This document shows positions 34,212-43,899 of a stretch of DNA of 64,000 bases, piece by piece. The notes below the pieces were generated by a model. That model searched no databases. It was not told where the DNA came from and was given only the letters and a program-made list of their open reading frames with translations. The stretch is taken from assembly GCA_963678255.2 (NCBI GenBank), contig CAXXTW010000001.1, forward strand, positions 620,001 through 684,000, read 5' to 3'. The position numbers were made by a program, and so were the translations under genes. How positions within the stretch are numbered: position 1 is the first letter of the stretch; every line of letters starts with the position of its first letter. This DNA is from G963678255 sp963678255. Its GTDB lineage: Bacteria > Cloacimonadota > Cloacimonadia > Cloacimonadales > WRIO01.

Positions 34212-37200
34212 ATGAAATTTAGAATTGTTCTTGTCGCTTTTATGGTTTTATTTTCTGTTTATTGCTTTTCTACCCCGGCTCATCCATTAAAAACTAAAGG
34301 TATTCTTAAACAAAATGAAAGATCTAGCGAAAAATTTGGACCCCATACAGGTTCTAAAAGAAACCTTCCTCAAAATATCCTTGTTCTGATGTGTAATTTT
34401 ACTGATGTTAAAATGGTTTCTGAGCCTTCCTATCCCGATTCAATTGTTCATGATGAAATTTATTTTACAAGATATATGAAACATCTTAAAAATTTCTGGT
34501 TAGATGCCTCACACGAAGCCTATAATATTAATTTTACTGTTCATCCTGAAATCATTGAACTAAATAATACTATGGGATATTACGGAGATGATAGTATTGA
34601 TGGTGAAAGAAGACCTCAAATGATGAAAGATGTGATCAATCTCGTTGACCCTGTCATTGATTTTAATCAGTATGATGCTTTCATTCTCTTCCACGCAGGT
34701 GGCGGTCAAGAAAGTGATATTAATAATACTCAGTCTCAAGCTATATGGAGCACCTTTTTGTCTCGCAGTGACCTGAGAGAATACTTTGATAAAGACAATA
34801 TGAACTATCAGGGTATTGCCACAAATGATGGCAAGTTTATCTCTGAGATGGTTATCTGCCCTGAAAGTCAAAGACATCCTGATTTCCCTGTTACTTCCGA
34901 ACCTATTACTGATGCTTACATTTATGATATAATGGGTGTCTTAGCCCATCAGTTTGGACATCAAATTGGTCTCCCTACTCTATTTGATAATGATTCTTCA
35001 AATGGTTCCTCTGCTGGTATTGGTGACTTTGGTTTGATGGGTACTGCCGTCTGGAATAACAATGGGAAAATTCCTGCCTTACCTTGTGCCTGGGCAAGAT
35101 ACTATATGGGTTGGGAAAATGCTCAAGATATTCTGACTGATCAGACTGATCTCAAAATTACTTATCCAATGGCTAACTTTCCTGGAAACAATGTTTACCC
35201 TAAACTTTATAAAATTCCCATCTCTGACAAAGAATACTTTCTGATTGAAAACAGACAACAAAACTTTATTAAAGATTCTGTCTATACAGTAACTCCTGAT
35301 GTCCCAAACGGATATTGGATGCAACTAGCCTTACATACTTTTACCTTAGCTCCTCCAGAAATTCAGGATTATTATCCTGATACAGAAATTCCAATGGTTA
35401 ATATGATGGAAAACAACCTCAAAGGAAGTGAATGGGATTACTTCTTGCCTTATATGGATGCTCAAACTCAGGATTATCAGGATGGGTCAGGTATTTTAAT
35501 CTGGCATATAGATGAAAACATTATTGATCAGACTTTTTCTCCTGACTTTGAAATAAATCATCCAAACGGGGATGCCTTGCATAAAGGTGTTGATCTTGAA
35601 GAAGCAGATGGGATTCAACATTTGGATTCCCCTAGACCAGATTACTATATGAGAGGTTCGCCTTACGATTCCTATCGCTTAGATAATAAAAATTATTTCG
35701 GCAAACAAATTAATCCTTTCAACAATTCAGTTTCTCTCCCTACATCTGATAGTTATTATGGAGGACAATCTGTTGAAATTTTTAATATCTCTGAATCTGC
35801 TGATGTGATGAATTTCTCTGTACGTTTTAATAATCAGATAAAATTCGAGGCTCTCTCTTCTCATTTCTCTCCTTTTGTTGGAGAATTACAGCATTCATCT
35901 AAACAAACAATCTATTTTGATGATGGTGCTACCCTATATTATTCTGAAAATGATTTGATTAAACCTTCGATAAAAATGGGTACCCTTCAGGATTCTCTTT
36001 ATAATTATTATACTTTTAATAAAATAAATAATAATATTCTTATCCCAGTGATGTCAAAACAAAATGGCATAGCAAAACTTTTTGTCTGGGATGGAACTAA
36101 TATGTCTAATCCTGTCAGTTTTGATAATCAACTTTGGGCTTCTCATCCAATTTCAATTTCTGATACGCTCTACTTTGAAAGCAAAATAATCAATTCGATC
36201 TTACCATTGAATAATAATCTAAATCAAAATTCTGAATTGGTCTTTCTCTCAACTTTATATGATACGCTTTATACCTGCTCAATAACAAATTCTAAAATAG
36301 TGTCTAATTTGACTTATAAAAATAATACACTTCATTTTATAATTAAAAAACAAGATAGTTCTTTCGCCCTAGCTTCATACAATATGGATACAAAAGCTTT
36401 TGACCAATATGCTGTTGAACTTTCAGCCGATAAAGTGATTGCTCTGATGGAAGCTGATTTTACCAAAGCTTCAAATAGTCAATTTGCTTGTCTCGAACAG
36501 ACAACTAATAGTGAATTTAAATTACATTGTTTTAAAGAAAACGGCGTTCAGTTGATGGGATTTCCTGTAAATATAAATTCTCACTCTGTTTCTATACCTT
36601 TGATAAGTGATGTGGATAATAATAGTTTCCCAGATATTTTGGTTGGAACTGAAAATGGATATGTTGCATATGCTTATAATGGTACTATCCTCAATGGATA
36701 TCAGGTAACAGACTATCCTGATTCCACAGGAATAGCCGGGGGTTTTATCTCTCTAAATAAAGAGAACAAACCTTATCAGATTGGCACAATCTCTCATAAT
36801 CGCCTAGCCATTTGGAGAGATGAATTAAAACCTTTAACTGGCTATCCCATTTCCTTCTCACAAATAATTCATTCCTGTCCTTTCCCTTATCTTGAAAATA
36901 ACAAACTATATCTTTATAATAGTGGTGAAAAAGGTTTTGTATATTCTCATTATTTACAGGATATTGGAGATTATCAGATTGATGATGAAAGCTGGCTTTA
37001 CGCTTATGGATCTTTAGACAGGCATGCTTCCTGGGTTGAAAATGCTTATGTCCCTGTTCCTACTTCTGGAAAATTGATTAAAGCTAAAACATTTGTTTAT
37101 CCCAGTCCATGGAATGCTTTGCATTCCAATCCAATTACCATTCAGGTAACCACAACTTTAAACTCAAATGCTAAAGTGAAAATATACGATATTGCTGGTA

Positions 37201-37355
37201 ATTTGGTTTATAGTAAAAATGCTTTTTGTTCGGCATTTATTAGTAATAAAGACGCTTTTGTTATTAATCCCAAAAAGATGTCTTCAGGTGTTTATTTTGC
37301 TGTTGTTTCTGTTGATGGGGAAACAATGACTATTAAATTCGCTATTGAAAAATAA
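34212..37355 (+). CDS. Secreted M6-family metalloprotease homologue with altered active site (HQFGH)
   Basis: A 1047-residue exported protein with a signal peptide (residues 1-21). The M6 (immune-inhibitor-A-like) domain spans about 55-530, with family blocks such as GIGDFGLMGTAVWNN and GSGILIWHID. The zinc motif expected as HEFGH reads H246-Q247-F-G-H250, so the catalytic glutamate is replaced by glutamine (CAG for GAG). A beta-propeller-like region (about 540-930) follows, then a C-terminal FlgD-like sorting domain (FVYPSPWN to SSGVYFAVVSVDGETM). The ATG at 34212 with TGGAG upstream fits the signal peptide. It is followed by a PorV-like protein and a subtilase on the same strand. Confidence 0.85.
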   Translation: MKFRIVLVAFMVLFSVYCFSTPAHPLKTKGILKQNERSSEKFGPHTGSKRNLPQNILVLMCNFTDVKMVSEPSYPDSIVHDEIYFTRYMKHLKNFWLDASHEAYNINFTVHPEIIELNNTMGYYGDDSIDGERRPQMMKDVINLVDPVIDFNQYDAFILFHAGGGQESDINNTQSQAIWSTFLSRSDLREYFDKDNMNYQGIATNDGKFISEMVICPESQRHPDFPVTSEPITDAYIYDIMGVLAHQFGHQIGLPTLFDNDSSNGSSAGIGDFGLMGTAVWNNNGKIPALPCAWARYYMGWENAQDILTDQTDLKITYPMANFPGNNVYPKLYKIPISDKEYFLIENRQQNFIKDSVYTVTPDVPNGYWMQLALHTFTLAPPEIQDYYPDTEIPMVNMMENNLKGSEWDYFLPYMDAQTQDYQDGSGILIWHIDENIIDQTFSPDFEINHPNGDALHKGVDLEEADGIQHLDSPRPDYYMRGSPYDSYRLDNKNYFGKQINPFNNSVSLPTSDSYYGGQSVEIFNISESADVMNFSVRFNNQIKFEALSSHFSPFVGELQHSSKQTIYFDDGATLYYSENDLIKPSIKMGTLQDSLYNYYTFNKINNNILIPVMSKQNGIAKLFVWDGTNMSNPVSFDNQLWASHPISISDTLYFESKIINSILPLNNNLNQNSELVFLSTLYDTLYTCSITNSKIVSNLTYKNNTLHFIIKKQDSSFALASYNMDTKAFDQYAVELSADKVIALMEADFTKASNSQFACLEQTTNSEFKLHCFKENGVQLMGFPVNINSHSVSIPLISDVDNNSFPDILVGTENGYVAYAYNGTILNGYQVTDYPDSTGIAGGFISLNKENKPYQIGTISHNRLAIWRDELKPLTGYPISFSQIIHSCPFPYLENNKLYLYNSGEKGFVYSHYLQDIGDYQIDDESWLYAYGSLDRHASWVENAYVPVPTSGKLIKAKTFVYPSPWNALHSNPITIQVTTTLNSNAKVKIYDIAGNLVYSKNAFCSAFISNKDAFVINPKKMSSGVYFAVVSVDGETMTIKFAIEK

Positions 37356-37407
37356 AGCATTGACGAAAAATGATGCTTTACAAATTATTTGAATTATTGG
37401 AGGAAAT

Positions 37408-38328
37408 ATGCTAAATAAAATTTCTTATTTGATCGTTATCTGTTTAATGATCAGTTCAACTCAGATTTTTGCTGAATCTATTGATAAACATGCTGGAGAA
37501 TATGGCTTTCAAATGCTTAAAATTTGCTCAAATCCTGAATTTTCAGGACAGGGTCAAACAGGTACTTTATATAGCCCCTTTGCCAGTGTATTCTTTATTC
37601 AACCTGCTGCTGCATTAAATAATAAAGGAAATAATCTGGAAGTGTCCACAACAGCACTTTATGCTGATACTCAATTAAATTCTGTCGCTTGGAAAAGCTC
37701 ACATTTAAATCGGTCCATCGGTGTTGGCGTTCGCTATTTAGATTATGGGAAAATTGATGAAAGATTAGATTCAGGATTGTTGGTGGGTAGTTATAACCCA
37801 ATTGATATTCAACTTGTTTTCAATTTTGCTCAGAGAATATACAGCAATCACTTGATTGGCATAAATTTAAATGGTTTGTATGAAGATATTCAAACAGCTT
37901 CTGCTGCCGGAGTAAGTGTGGACTTAGGCTATATTTATGAAACACCTATAAAAAATCTAAAAATTCTTGCCGCTGTTAAAAATATGGGTGGAACCAATCA
38001 AATGGAAAGTGAGAGTATTAAGTTACCTTTTTCTTATGAATTTGGCGTGGCAAATTATATGAATATACTTCCTGATATTAATTTGAATTATGAAGTGAAA
38101 TCTCTTTATTTTATTGAAGACAGTAATGCAAAACTATATACAGGTGCTACCTTAGATTTATATAATATGCTCTATTTGAGAGCTGGTTATAAAATAAATC
38201 ATGATAGTGAAGGTATTAGCACTGGTGTGGGTGTTAAATGGCATAATGCCTCCATTAATTATTCCTTTATTCCTTCAACCAATGATTTGGATGATATACA
38301 TAGCATTAGTGTCGGTTGGTCTTATTAA
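37408..38328 (+). CDS. PorV/PorQ-like outer-membrane beta-barrel protein
   Basis: A 306-residue protein with a signal peptide ending FAES. It has repeated amphipathic strands ending in an aromatic residue (SISVGWSY at the terminus), typical of PorV/UPF0164 barrels. In type IX secretion, PorV shuttles substrates with C-terminal signals at the outer membrane. It lies between two large secreted proteins that both end in FlgD/type-A-like C-terminal domains, which supports a role in their export. The ribosome site is TGGAGG. Assignment to PorV rather than a general barrel is moderately sure. Confidence 0.78.
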   Translation: MLNKISYLIVICLMISSTQIFAESIDKHAGEYGFQMLKICSNPEFSGQGQTGTLYSPFASVFFIQPAAALNNKGNNLEVSTTALYADTQLNSVAWKSSHLNRSIGVGVRYLDYGKIDERLDSGLLVGSYNPIDIQLVFNFAQRIYSNHLIGINLNGLYEDIQTASAAGVSVDLGYIYETPIKNLKILAAVKNMGGTNQMESESIKLPFSYEFGVANYMNILPDINLNYEVKSLYFIEDSNAKLYTGATLDLYNMLYLRAGYKINHDSEGISTGVGVKWHNASINYSFIPSTNDLDDIHSISVGWSY

Positions 38329-38354
38329 TTTTTAAAATTTCTTTGTGTTAATCT

Positions 38355-38386
38355 GACCCATTTTATAAATGGGTCAACGCTTTTTT
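38355..38386 (+). terminator. Possible terminator after the PorV-like gene
   Basis: A nine-bp stem GACCCATTT/AAATGGGTC with a 3-base loop. Six T follow after a short gap, so it may be partial read-through into the subtilase gene. Confidence 0.6.
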
Positions 38387-38404
38387 AATATTCGGGAGGT
38401 TGAT

Positions 38405-41400
38405 ATGAAAAAAACATTGTTGATAATTTTAAATATAATGGTGTTTGTTACTTGTTTTTCTATGGAATTTGTCCCTAATGAAATCATAATAAAAACAAAA
38501 AAAACCTTGAATTCCAGCAAGACAAAAACTAATGTTTCCAGTATTGATAGAAAATTATCTAATTTTTCAGTTAAAGAAATTAAAGCCTTTTCCAAAAAAA
38601 AAGACAATAGAATTTCTATCATTCGCTTTAACGATAATGTCTCTCTGGAATCTATAAAAAATGCCTTAAAAAATGATAAAAATATTGAATATATTCAGCC
38701 TAATTATTTAAATTCATTTTATGCTACCCCCACTGATCCTCAATATTCAAACCAACGTATTGCCGCAGAAATGATTAAACTGCCTCAAGCATGGGATATG
38801 ACGACAGGTTCCAATCAGATCATTGTAGGAATTATTGACTCAGGGTTTCTTTTTGAACACCCTGATCTTCAAAATAATCTTTATACAAATGCTCAGGAAA
38901 TCCCCGATAATGGTATTGATGATGATGGTAATGGATATGTTGATGATGTGCATGGTTGGGATTTTGTTGATGCACCTTATATGGCAGATATTGCCTTAGG
39001 CGACTATTTGGAAAGAGATAATAACCCTGAAGATGAAAACTATCATGGCACACATGTAGCAGGAATTATTGGTGCCGATACAAATAACCAAATTGGGATT
39101 TGTGGCACTGCCTGGAATATTAAAATACTCCCTATAAGAGCAGGATTCCGAACAACTCAAGGTCAAGGATATCTGGAAGATGATGACGCTGCTGCAGGCA
39201 TTATTTATTCTGCTGATATGGGATGCAGAGTCATAAACTTAAGCTGGGGAGATAAAAACTATTCCCCCATTATTGAAGATGCTTGCAATTATGCTATCTC
39301 AAAAGGGACAATTATTGTTGCTTCTGCTGGGAACGACCCCGTTCCAACCGTTAGCTATCCAGCTAAATTAGAAAATGTAATCTGTGTGGGTGCTGTTAAT
39401 GAATATCAGGATCTTGCTGGTTTCTCAAGTTATGGACCAGATTTGGATATCGTTGCCCCAGGTAATAATATCTTGAGTACTTATAGTTTAACAGAAGAAT
39501 ATATGCAGATGTCTGGCACTTCTATGGCTGCTCCGTTTGTTACTGGAGCTATTGCGCTTCTTTTAAGTTATGAAAATAATCTAAACCTTGATCAGGTTCG
39601 TTCTAAACTGCATCAAAGCGCAAAAGATATTGGAAATCCCGGTTTTGATAATATGTTCGGTTCCGGTTTATTAGATGTATTTAAATTATTATCTCTTCGT
39701 GATACTCCTTTGATTAATATTAACTTCCCCTCAAACAGAGAGTTTGTTCATGAAGAATTTGATGTTATTGGTTCTGTTTCTGCTCCAAAATTCTGGAGAT
39801 ATTCTCTAATGTTTTCGGATAAAGAAAATCCTGAACCTTCTGATTGGAAAGATATATTAACCCATGATAATACTCCGTCTTATATATATACTGAAAAAAA
39901 TAATGAAGTATTAGGGCATTTTCATTTTGTCCCTCTTTTTAAAGATAGTGAATATAGAATCAGAATCAAGGTTGAAACGACTGATGGCAAAAGCTATAAT
40001 AAAATTATTATTGTAACAATTGATCGACAAGCCCCAAGTTTATTGCCAAATGGCTATATAATTCAACCCAGATGGGTCAACAATCAATTAAAATATTATG
40101 TTTTTCTAGCGTTTACTGAAAAAGTTCAAACAACTGTTGAGTTTAAAATCTCAAATATCTCAAGTGGTTCTGTTAGCTCTAGCATTCCTGATTCAGCTTT
40201 CATTTTACCTCTCCCAGAAAACATGCCAGAAGGCGCTTTGACTTTAAAAATCATTGCCAAAGATTTTTCTGGTTATGACTATGAAACTGATTGGTTAAAT
40301 CCAAATGTTAATATTACTTATGGTGAGATATCCTCAGAAGGTTATTTAGAAACTGCCTTTAGTCAGGGATTAATGTTTACTAGAAATACTTTTGATTTTA
40401 ATAATAACGGTAAACAAGAAATTGTCGGTATGAAAATTGATAATTCTGTAAATAGCACTGTCAAAGCTTATGAATATGCTAATGGAACAATTATACCCAC
40501 TTTTACCTTTTCAGAAAAATTTAATCCTCTCTTTTTGGGGAATTCAAATAGTTCAGGTATTGAACTACTCGGCTTAAGATTAGATCAACTTAATCTTTAT
40601 GAAGCTTTGAGTAATTACCAATACCCTGATTTACCTCTTTGGAATTTGACTGATGTTACAGGTGCAATCTATAGTGATTTTACAAATGACGGCATTCAGG
40701 ATATTATTGCTGTAAGAAATTTACCCGATCAAACAGTGATTGAAATCTATAAAAGGTTACAAAATACTGCTATAGGTTTTAGTAAAGAATATACATTAAC
40801 TAATGAATCTTCAATGGTTTCAAGAAAAATGTTTATTCCTAAAATAGTTGCAGGAAACCTTGATGGTGATAATTATTCTGATTTAGTAACCGCTGACGTT
40901 GATGGTAATATTTTGATATGGGAACTGATTAATGATGTGCCTACTGTTTCTAAAACTTTTAGAATTCCTATTTTAAATGCTTATTATTTGACTATTGCTG
41001 ATATTGATGGCGATTCAAAAAGTGAATTGTTTGTTGGTGGTTATATTAAATCAAATGATTTTAATCAGACTTATTGGTATTTTGAAGGTTTCAAATCTAC
41101 AGCAAACAATACTTATGAATCAATGGGACAAATATTCTTCGGTGTCGTTACCATTGGACAAAGCTCAGTTTCTTCTGCTGATATTGATGGGGATTCAAAA
41201 AGTGAAATATTCCTGGCTTTACCACCAAATATTTATGTAGTAAAATACGAAAATAATAAATTTGTCCCTATTTGGCATGGTAATGGTGAAAAAACATTCC
41301 AGATTGCTGCCCTTCCAAAAACCCTTCAAACACCTGGGGGATTCCTTATTAATAAATCAATAAATGATTCTCTTATGTGTTGTTTTATGACTCCTGATGT

Positions 41401-42553
41401 GCCTTTTACAGGTCCTGACTACCCAAAATTGTTTAAAGCAAATCCTATTGCCGATAATGGCGTTGAGCTCAGCTGGAAAACATCCGATGCAGATTACTAC
41501 AATATCTATAGGCGAGATAGTGAAAACAAAACTGTTTTAAAGATTGATTCAACTACTCAGAGTAACTATACTGATGTGCTTGATGGTTTTAATTCTTTCG
41601 ATTATTCTGTCACTGCAGTTAAAGAATCATTAACCCCTCCTGAAAGTCACTTCTCTCCCTGGATTAACGTTCAAGTCACAAACCTAGGTATTCTTTTATC
41701 TGCTAAAATGATCAATATCAATACCTTATTATTGACGTTTGATCAAAAACTGCATTATAGTTGCATAAACAGAGGTAATTTTTATATTTCTTCTCTTCAG
41801 GCATATCCAAGTTCAGTTATTCTGATTAATGACGATAAATCTCTTGTTCTGCACTTTGATAATAACTTTGCTGCCTTTTCTCCTATTACCCTGAATTATC
41901 AAAATATATTAACGGTTAATAATTACCACATCCCCGACACTTCTGTCATAATAAATTATCAGATAGATATGGTTACGCCAAATATTTTGTCTGTCTCTTT
42001 ACTAGATAAACAAAGTGTGATAATAAAGTTTTCAGAAACAATGGATCAATTATCTTTAAATAACATTGGAAACTATTCTCTTGAATCCCCAAAAGGTTTG
42101 CCCAATTATTCTATAATTAACATAACAACATCAGATTCTTCTGTTACCCTTCACTTAAATGAGAATATTTCAAATTCAATCTATCCTTATTTTATTAAAG
42201 TTCAAAGAATAAAAGATCTTGCAGGGAATGTTATTCTGAATAATGAAAGCAGACACTCTTTAATCTTGACAGAAATCAGGGATTTAACTTTTATGGAAAC
42301 ATATCCTAATCCATTGAAATTAAAGGATTTTAAGGAGGTACATTTTGTGCACCTGCCTACTTCCCAAAGCGGAGAGATTAAAATATATAATCAATCCGGT
42401 GATCTCGTATATAAAAGCGAGATCAATAATCAGTCAGAATTTATTTGGGATGCTAATAATTCAAGTGGAAATAAAGTCAGCTCTGGTTTGTATTTCTACA
42501 TAGTCAGATTAGGAAATGATCTTAAGAAGGGCAAATTAGTTGTTATTCATTAA
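38405..42553 (+). CDS. Secreted subtilisin-like serine protease with C-terminal sorting domain
   Basis: A 1382-residue exported protein. A signal peptide (1-19) and a fervidolysin-like propeptide (ending YIQPNY near 96-101) precede the S8 domain (about 135-430). The catalytic triad is complete: D145 (IIDSG), H214 (HGTHVAG), S373 (SGTSMAAP), with oxyanion N310. Downstream are beta-sandwich modules, FG-GAP/VCBS-type repeats (DIDGDSKSE twice, near 865 and 930), a fibronectin-like module, SbsA-type Ig domains (FSETMDQ), and a FlgD-like C-terminal domain (ETYPNPLKLKD to SSGLYFYIVRLG). The ATG at 38405 has CGGGAGG upstream; an earlier ATG at 38369 lies inside the preceding hairpin. It probably digests extracellular protein. 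Confidence 0.92.
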   Translation: MKKTLLIILNIMVFVTCFSMEFVPNEIIIKTKKTLNSSKTKTNVSSIDRKLSNFSVKEIKAFSKKKDNRISIIRFNDNVSLESIKNALKNDKNIEYIQPNYLNSFYATPTDPQYSNQRIAAEMIKLPQAWDMTTGSNQIIVGIIDSGFLFEHPDLQNNLYTNAQEIPDNGIDDDGNGYVDDVHGWDFVDAPYMADIALGDYLERDNNPEDENYHGTHVAGIIGADTNNQIGICGTAWNIKILPIRAGFRTTQGQGYLEDDDAAAGIIYSADMGCRVINLSWGDKNYSPIIEDACNYAISKGTIIVASAGNDPVPTVSYPAKLENVICVGAVNEYQDLAGFSSYGPDLDIVAPGNNILSTYSLTEEYMQMSGTSMAAPFVTGAIALLLSYENNLNLDQVRSKLHQSAKDIGNPGFDNMFGSGLLDVFKLLSLRDTPLININFPSNREFVHEEFDVIGSVSAPKFWRYSLMFSDKENPEPSDWKDILTHDNTPSYIYTEKNNEVLGHFHFVPLFKDSEYRIRIKVETTDGKSYNKIIIVTIDRQAPSLLPNGYIIQPRWVNNQLKYYVFLAFTEKVQTTVEFKISNISSGSVSSSIPDSAFILPLPENMPEGALTLKIIAKDFSGYDYETDWLNPNVNITYGEISSEGYLETAFSQGLMFTRNTFDFNNNGKQEIVGMKIDNSVNSTVKAYEYANGTIIPTFTFSEKFNPLFLGNSNSSGIELLGLRLDQLNLYEALSNYQYPDLPLWNLTDVTGAIYSDFTNDGIQDIIAVRNLPDQTVIEIYKRLQNTAIGFSKEYTLTNESSMVSRKMFIPKIVAGNLDGDNYSDLVTADVDGNILIWELINDVPTVSKTFRIPILNAYYLTIADIDGDSKSELFVGGYIKSNDFNQTYWYFEGFKSTANNTYESMGQIFFGVVTIGQSSVSSADIDGDSKSEIFLALPPNIYVVKYENNKFVPIWHGNGEKTFQIAALPKTLQTPGGFLINKSINDSLMCCFMTPDVPFTGPDYPKLFKANPIADNGVELSWKTSDADYYNIYRRDSENKTVLKIDSTTQSNYTDVLDGFNSFDYSVTAVKESLTPPESHFSPWINVQVTNLGILLSAKMININTLLLTFDQKLHYSCINRGNFYISSLQAYPSSVILINDDKSLVLHFDNNFAAFSPITLNYQNILTVNNYHIPDTSVIINYQIDMVTPNILSVSLLDKQSVIIKFSETMDQLSLNNIGNYSLESPKGLPNYSIINITTSDSSVTLHLNENISNSIYPYFIKVQRIKDLAGNVILNNESRHSLILTEIRDLTFMETYPNPLKLKDFKEVHFVHLPTSQSGEIKIYNQSGDLVYKSEINNQSEFIWDANNSSGNKVSSGLYFYIVRLGNDLKKGKLVVIH

Positions 42554-42587
42554 GATTTTTGAATGAAAATTCGGAAAGGAGTTCTTC

Positions 42588-43400
42588 ATGATTTCTTTAG
42601 ACTGGAAAGAAAGACTGGTTTTAGATTCTCAGGATTATATGAAACGTAAAATTCCTGTGGGAGATTATGATTTTGATATTATATTTAATGCTTATCCAGA
42701 ACGCATTGATAATAAAATTCCCCGTGATGTGATTGTCTTAGTCGCTACAACAATTGCTTCAAAAATGTCAAAGAATTATGATCAGTATAAACCATTCTTA
42801 GAATATATTTGGGATAAAAAAGGTGAAAATGGAAAGCTTGCTTTTGCTTGTATAATTAGCCGTTTCGTAAGAAAAAACCCAGAAGAGTATTTGGAATATA
42901 TTAAACCCTACCTCTTTAAATCTACTCAGATCAACGATGTTCATGTCATTCTTGAAAAAGTTGTTTATCCTCTATTAAAAAAGACAGGAGCTCAGTATTT
43001 TGATATCCTGATCCAGTGGATTCGTGAAAATAATGAGATTGTCAGCCATTCTATTATTAAAACTATTGTAAAAGTCTTTAAAAATGATCCTGAGTGTATA
43101 AAAAAATTCACTCAAAAAATGGAAAACAGATGGTTAAATGCAAATCCTTACTTAATTAAAATCAACTCGTTCTACCTTAAGCAACTTCAAAAAATCGACG
43201 AGAAAATGTATCTTGCTCTCTATGATAGCTATAAAACTACGAGAGAACCTATCTTTGTTGAAATCCTCACTGGTGGATTGTCTGTTTATTCACCTTTGTT
43301 AGAATCTTACTTTGAAAATTGGGCGAAAAGCGGAAATGCACGCGTTAAGAAAGCTGGTGTCACCGGATTAAAATTCTTAACAAAAAAGAAAGGGAGCTGA
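42588..43400 (+). CDS. ARM/HEAT-like helical repeat protein
   Basis: A 270-residue, mostly helical, basic protein with tandem helix pairs, each of about 35-40 residues (for example PFLEYIWDKKGENGKLAFACIISRFVRKNPEEYLEYI), similar in style to armadillo or DNA-alkylation-repeat proteins. No enzymatic motif is visible. It lies five bases upstream of greA, with ribosome site AAAGGAG. A protein- or nucleic-acid-binding role is inferred from the fold only. Confidence 0.7.
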   Translation: MISLDWKERLVLDSQDYMKRKIPVGDYDFDIIFNAYPERIDNKIPRDVIVLVATTIASKMSKNYDQYKPFLEYIWDKKGENGKLAFACIISRFVRKNPEEYLEYIKPYLFKSTQINDVHVILEKVVYPLLKKTGAQYFDILIQWIRENNEIVSHSIIKTIVKVFKNDPECIKKFTQKMENRWLNANPYLIKINSFYLKQLQKIDEKMYLALYDSYKTTREPIFVEILTGGLSVYSPLLESYFENWAKSGNARVKKAGVTGLKFLTKKKGS

Positions 43401-43405
43401 AGTTT

Positions 43406-43876
43406 ATGCCGGAATATATTACTATCGAAGGAATGCAGAGACTCCAACGCCGGGTAAATCATCTTATTGAAGAAAGACCTGATGTAATTCAACAAGTAGT
43501 TACTGCCAGAGAATTAGGCGATTTAAGCGAAAATGCTGAGTATCATGCAGCAAGAGAACGCCAAAGAAATATGGATAATGAAATGACATGGTTAAGAGAT
43601 CGAATGGCAAGCCTGAAAGTGATAGACCCTGTTACTATCCCAAAAGATGCTGTCAGATTCGGCGCTTTTATTAAACTGAAAGAAAAAGATATTCCTGAAA
43701 TTCAAATTTATCAATTGGTTGGTGTGGATGAAATCTATGACAGAGAAGATGGTATTATGCTCGTCTCTGTTGCTTCACCTATGGGAAAATCTCTCATAGG
43801 TAAAAAACTAAATGATTCTGTTGTCGTTAACGCTCCTAAAGGAGATCGATTTTTTAAAATATTAGATATATACTAA
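43406..43876 (+). CDS. greA: Transcription elongation factor GreA
   Basis: Rescues backtracked RNA polymerase by stimulating RNA cleavage. A 156-residue protein has the N-terminal coiled coil with the acidic tip motif GDLSENAEYHAAR and a C-terminal FKBP-like domain (SPMGKSLIGKKLND). The ribosome site is AGGGAG. It is co-directional with the ARM-like gene and the M18 peptidase gene. Confidence 0.95.
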   Translation: MPEYITIEGMQRLQRRVNHLIEERPDVIQQVVTARELGDLSENAEYHAARERQRNMDNEMTWLRDRMASLKVIDPVTIPKDAVRFGAFIKLKEKDIPEIQIYQLVGVDEIYDREDGIMLVSVASPMGKSLIGKKLNDSVVVNAPKGDRFFKILDIY

Positions 43877-43899
43877 GCATCCAATTAAAAGGAGTTACT

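Noticed and set aside
38369..38404. ATG at 38369 as start of the subtilase
   Set aside because: It falls within the right arm of a hairpin and would displace the signal peptide; ATG 38405 has CGGGAGG upstream.
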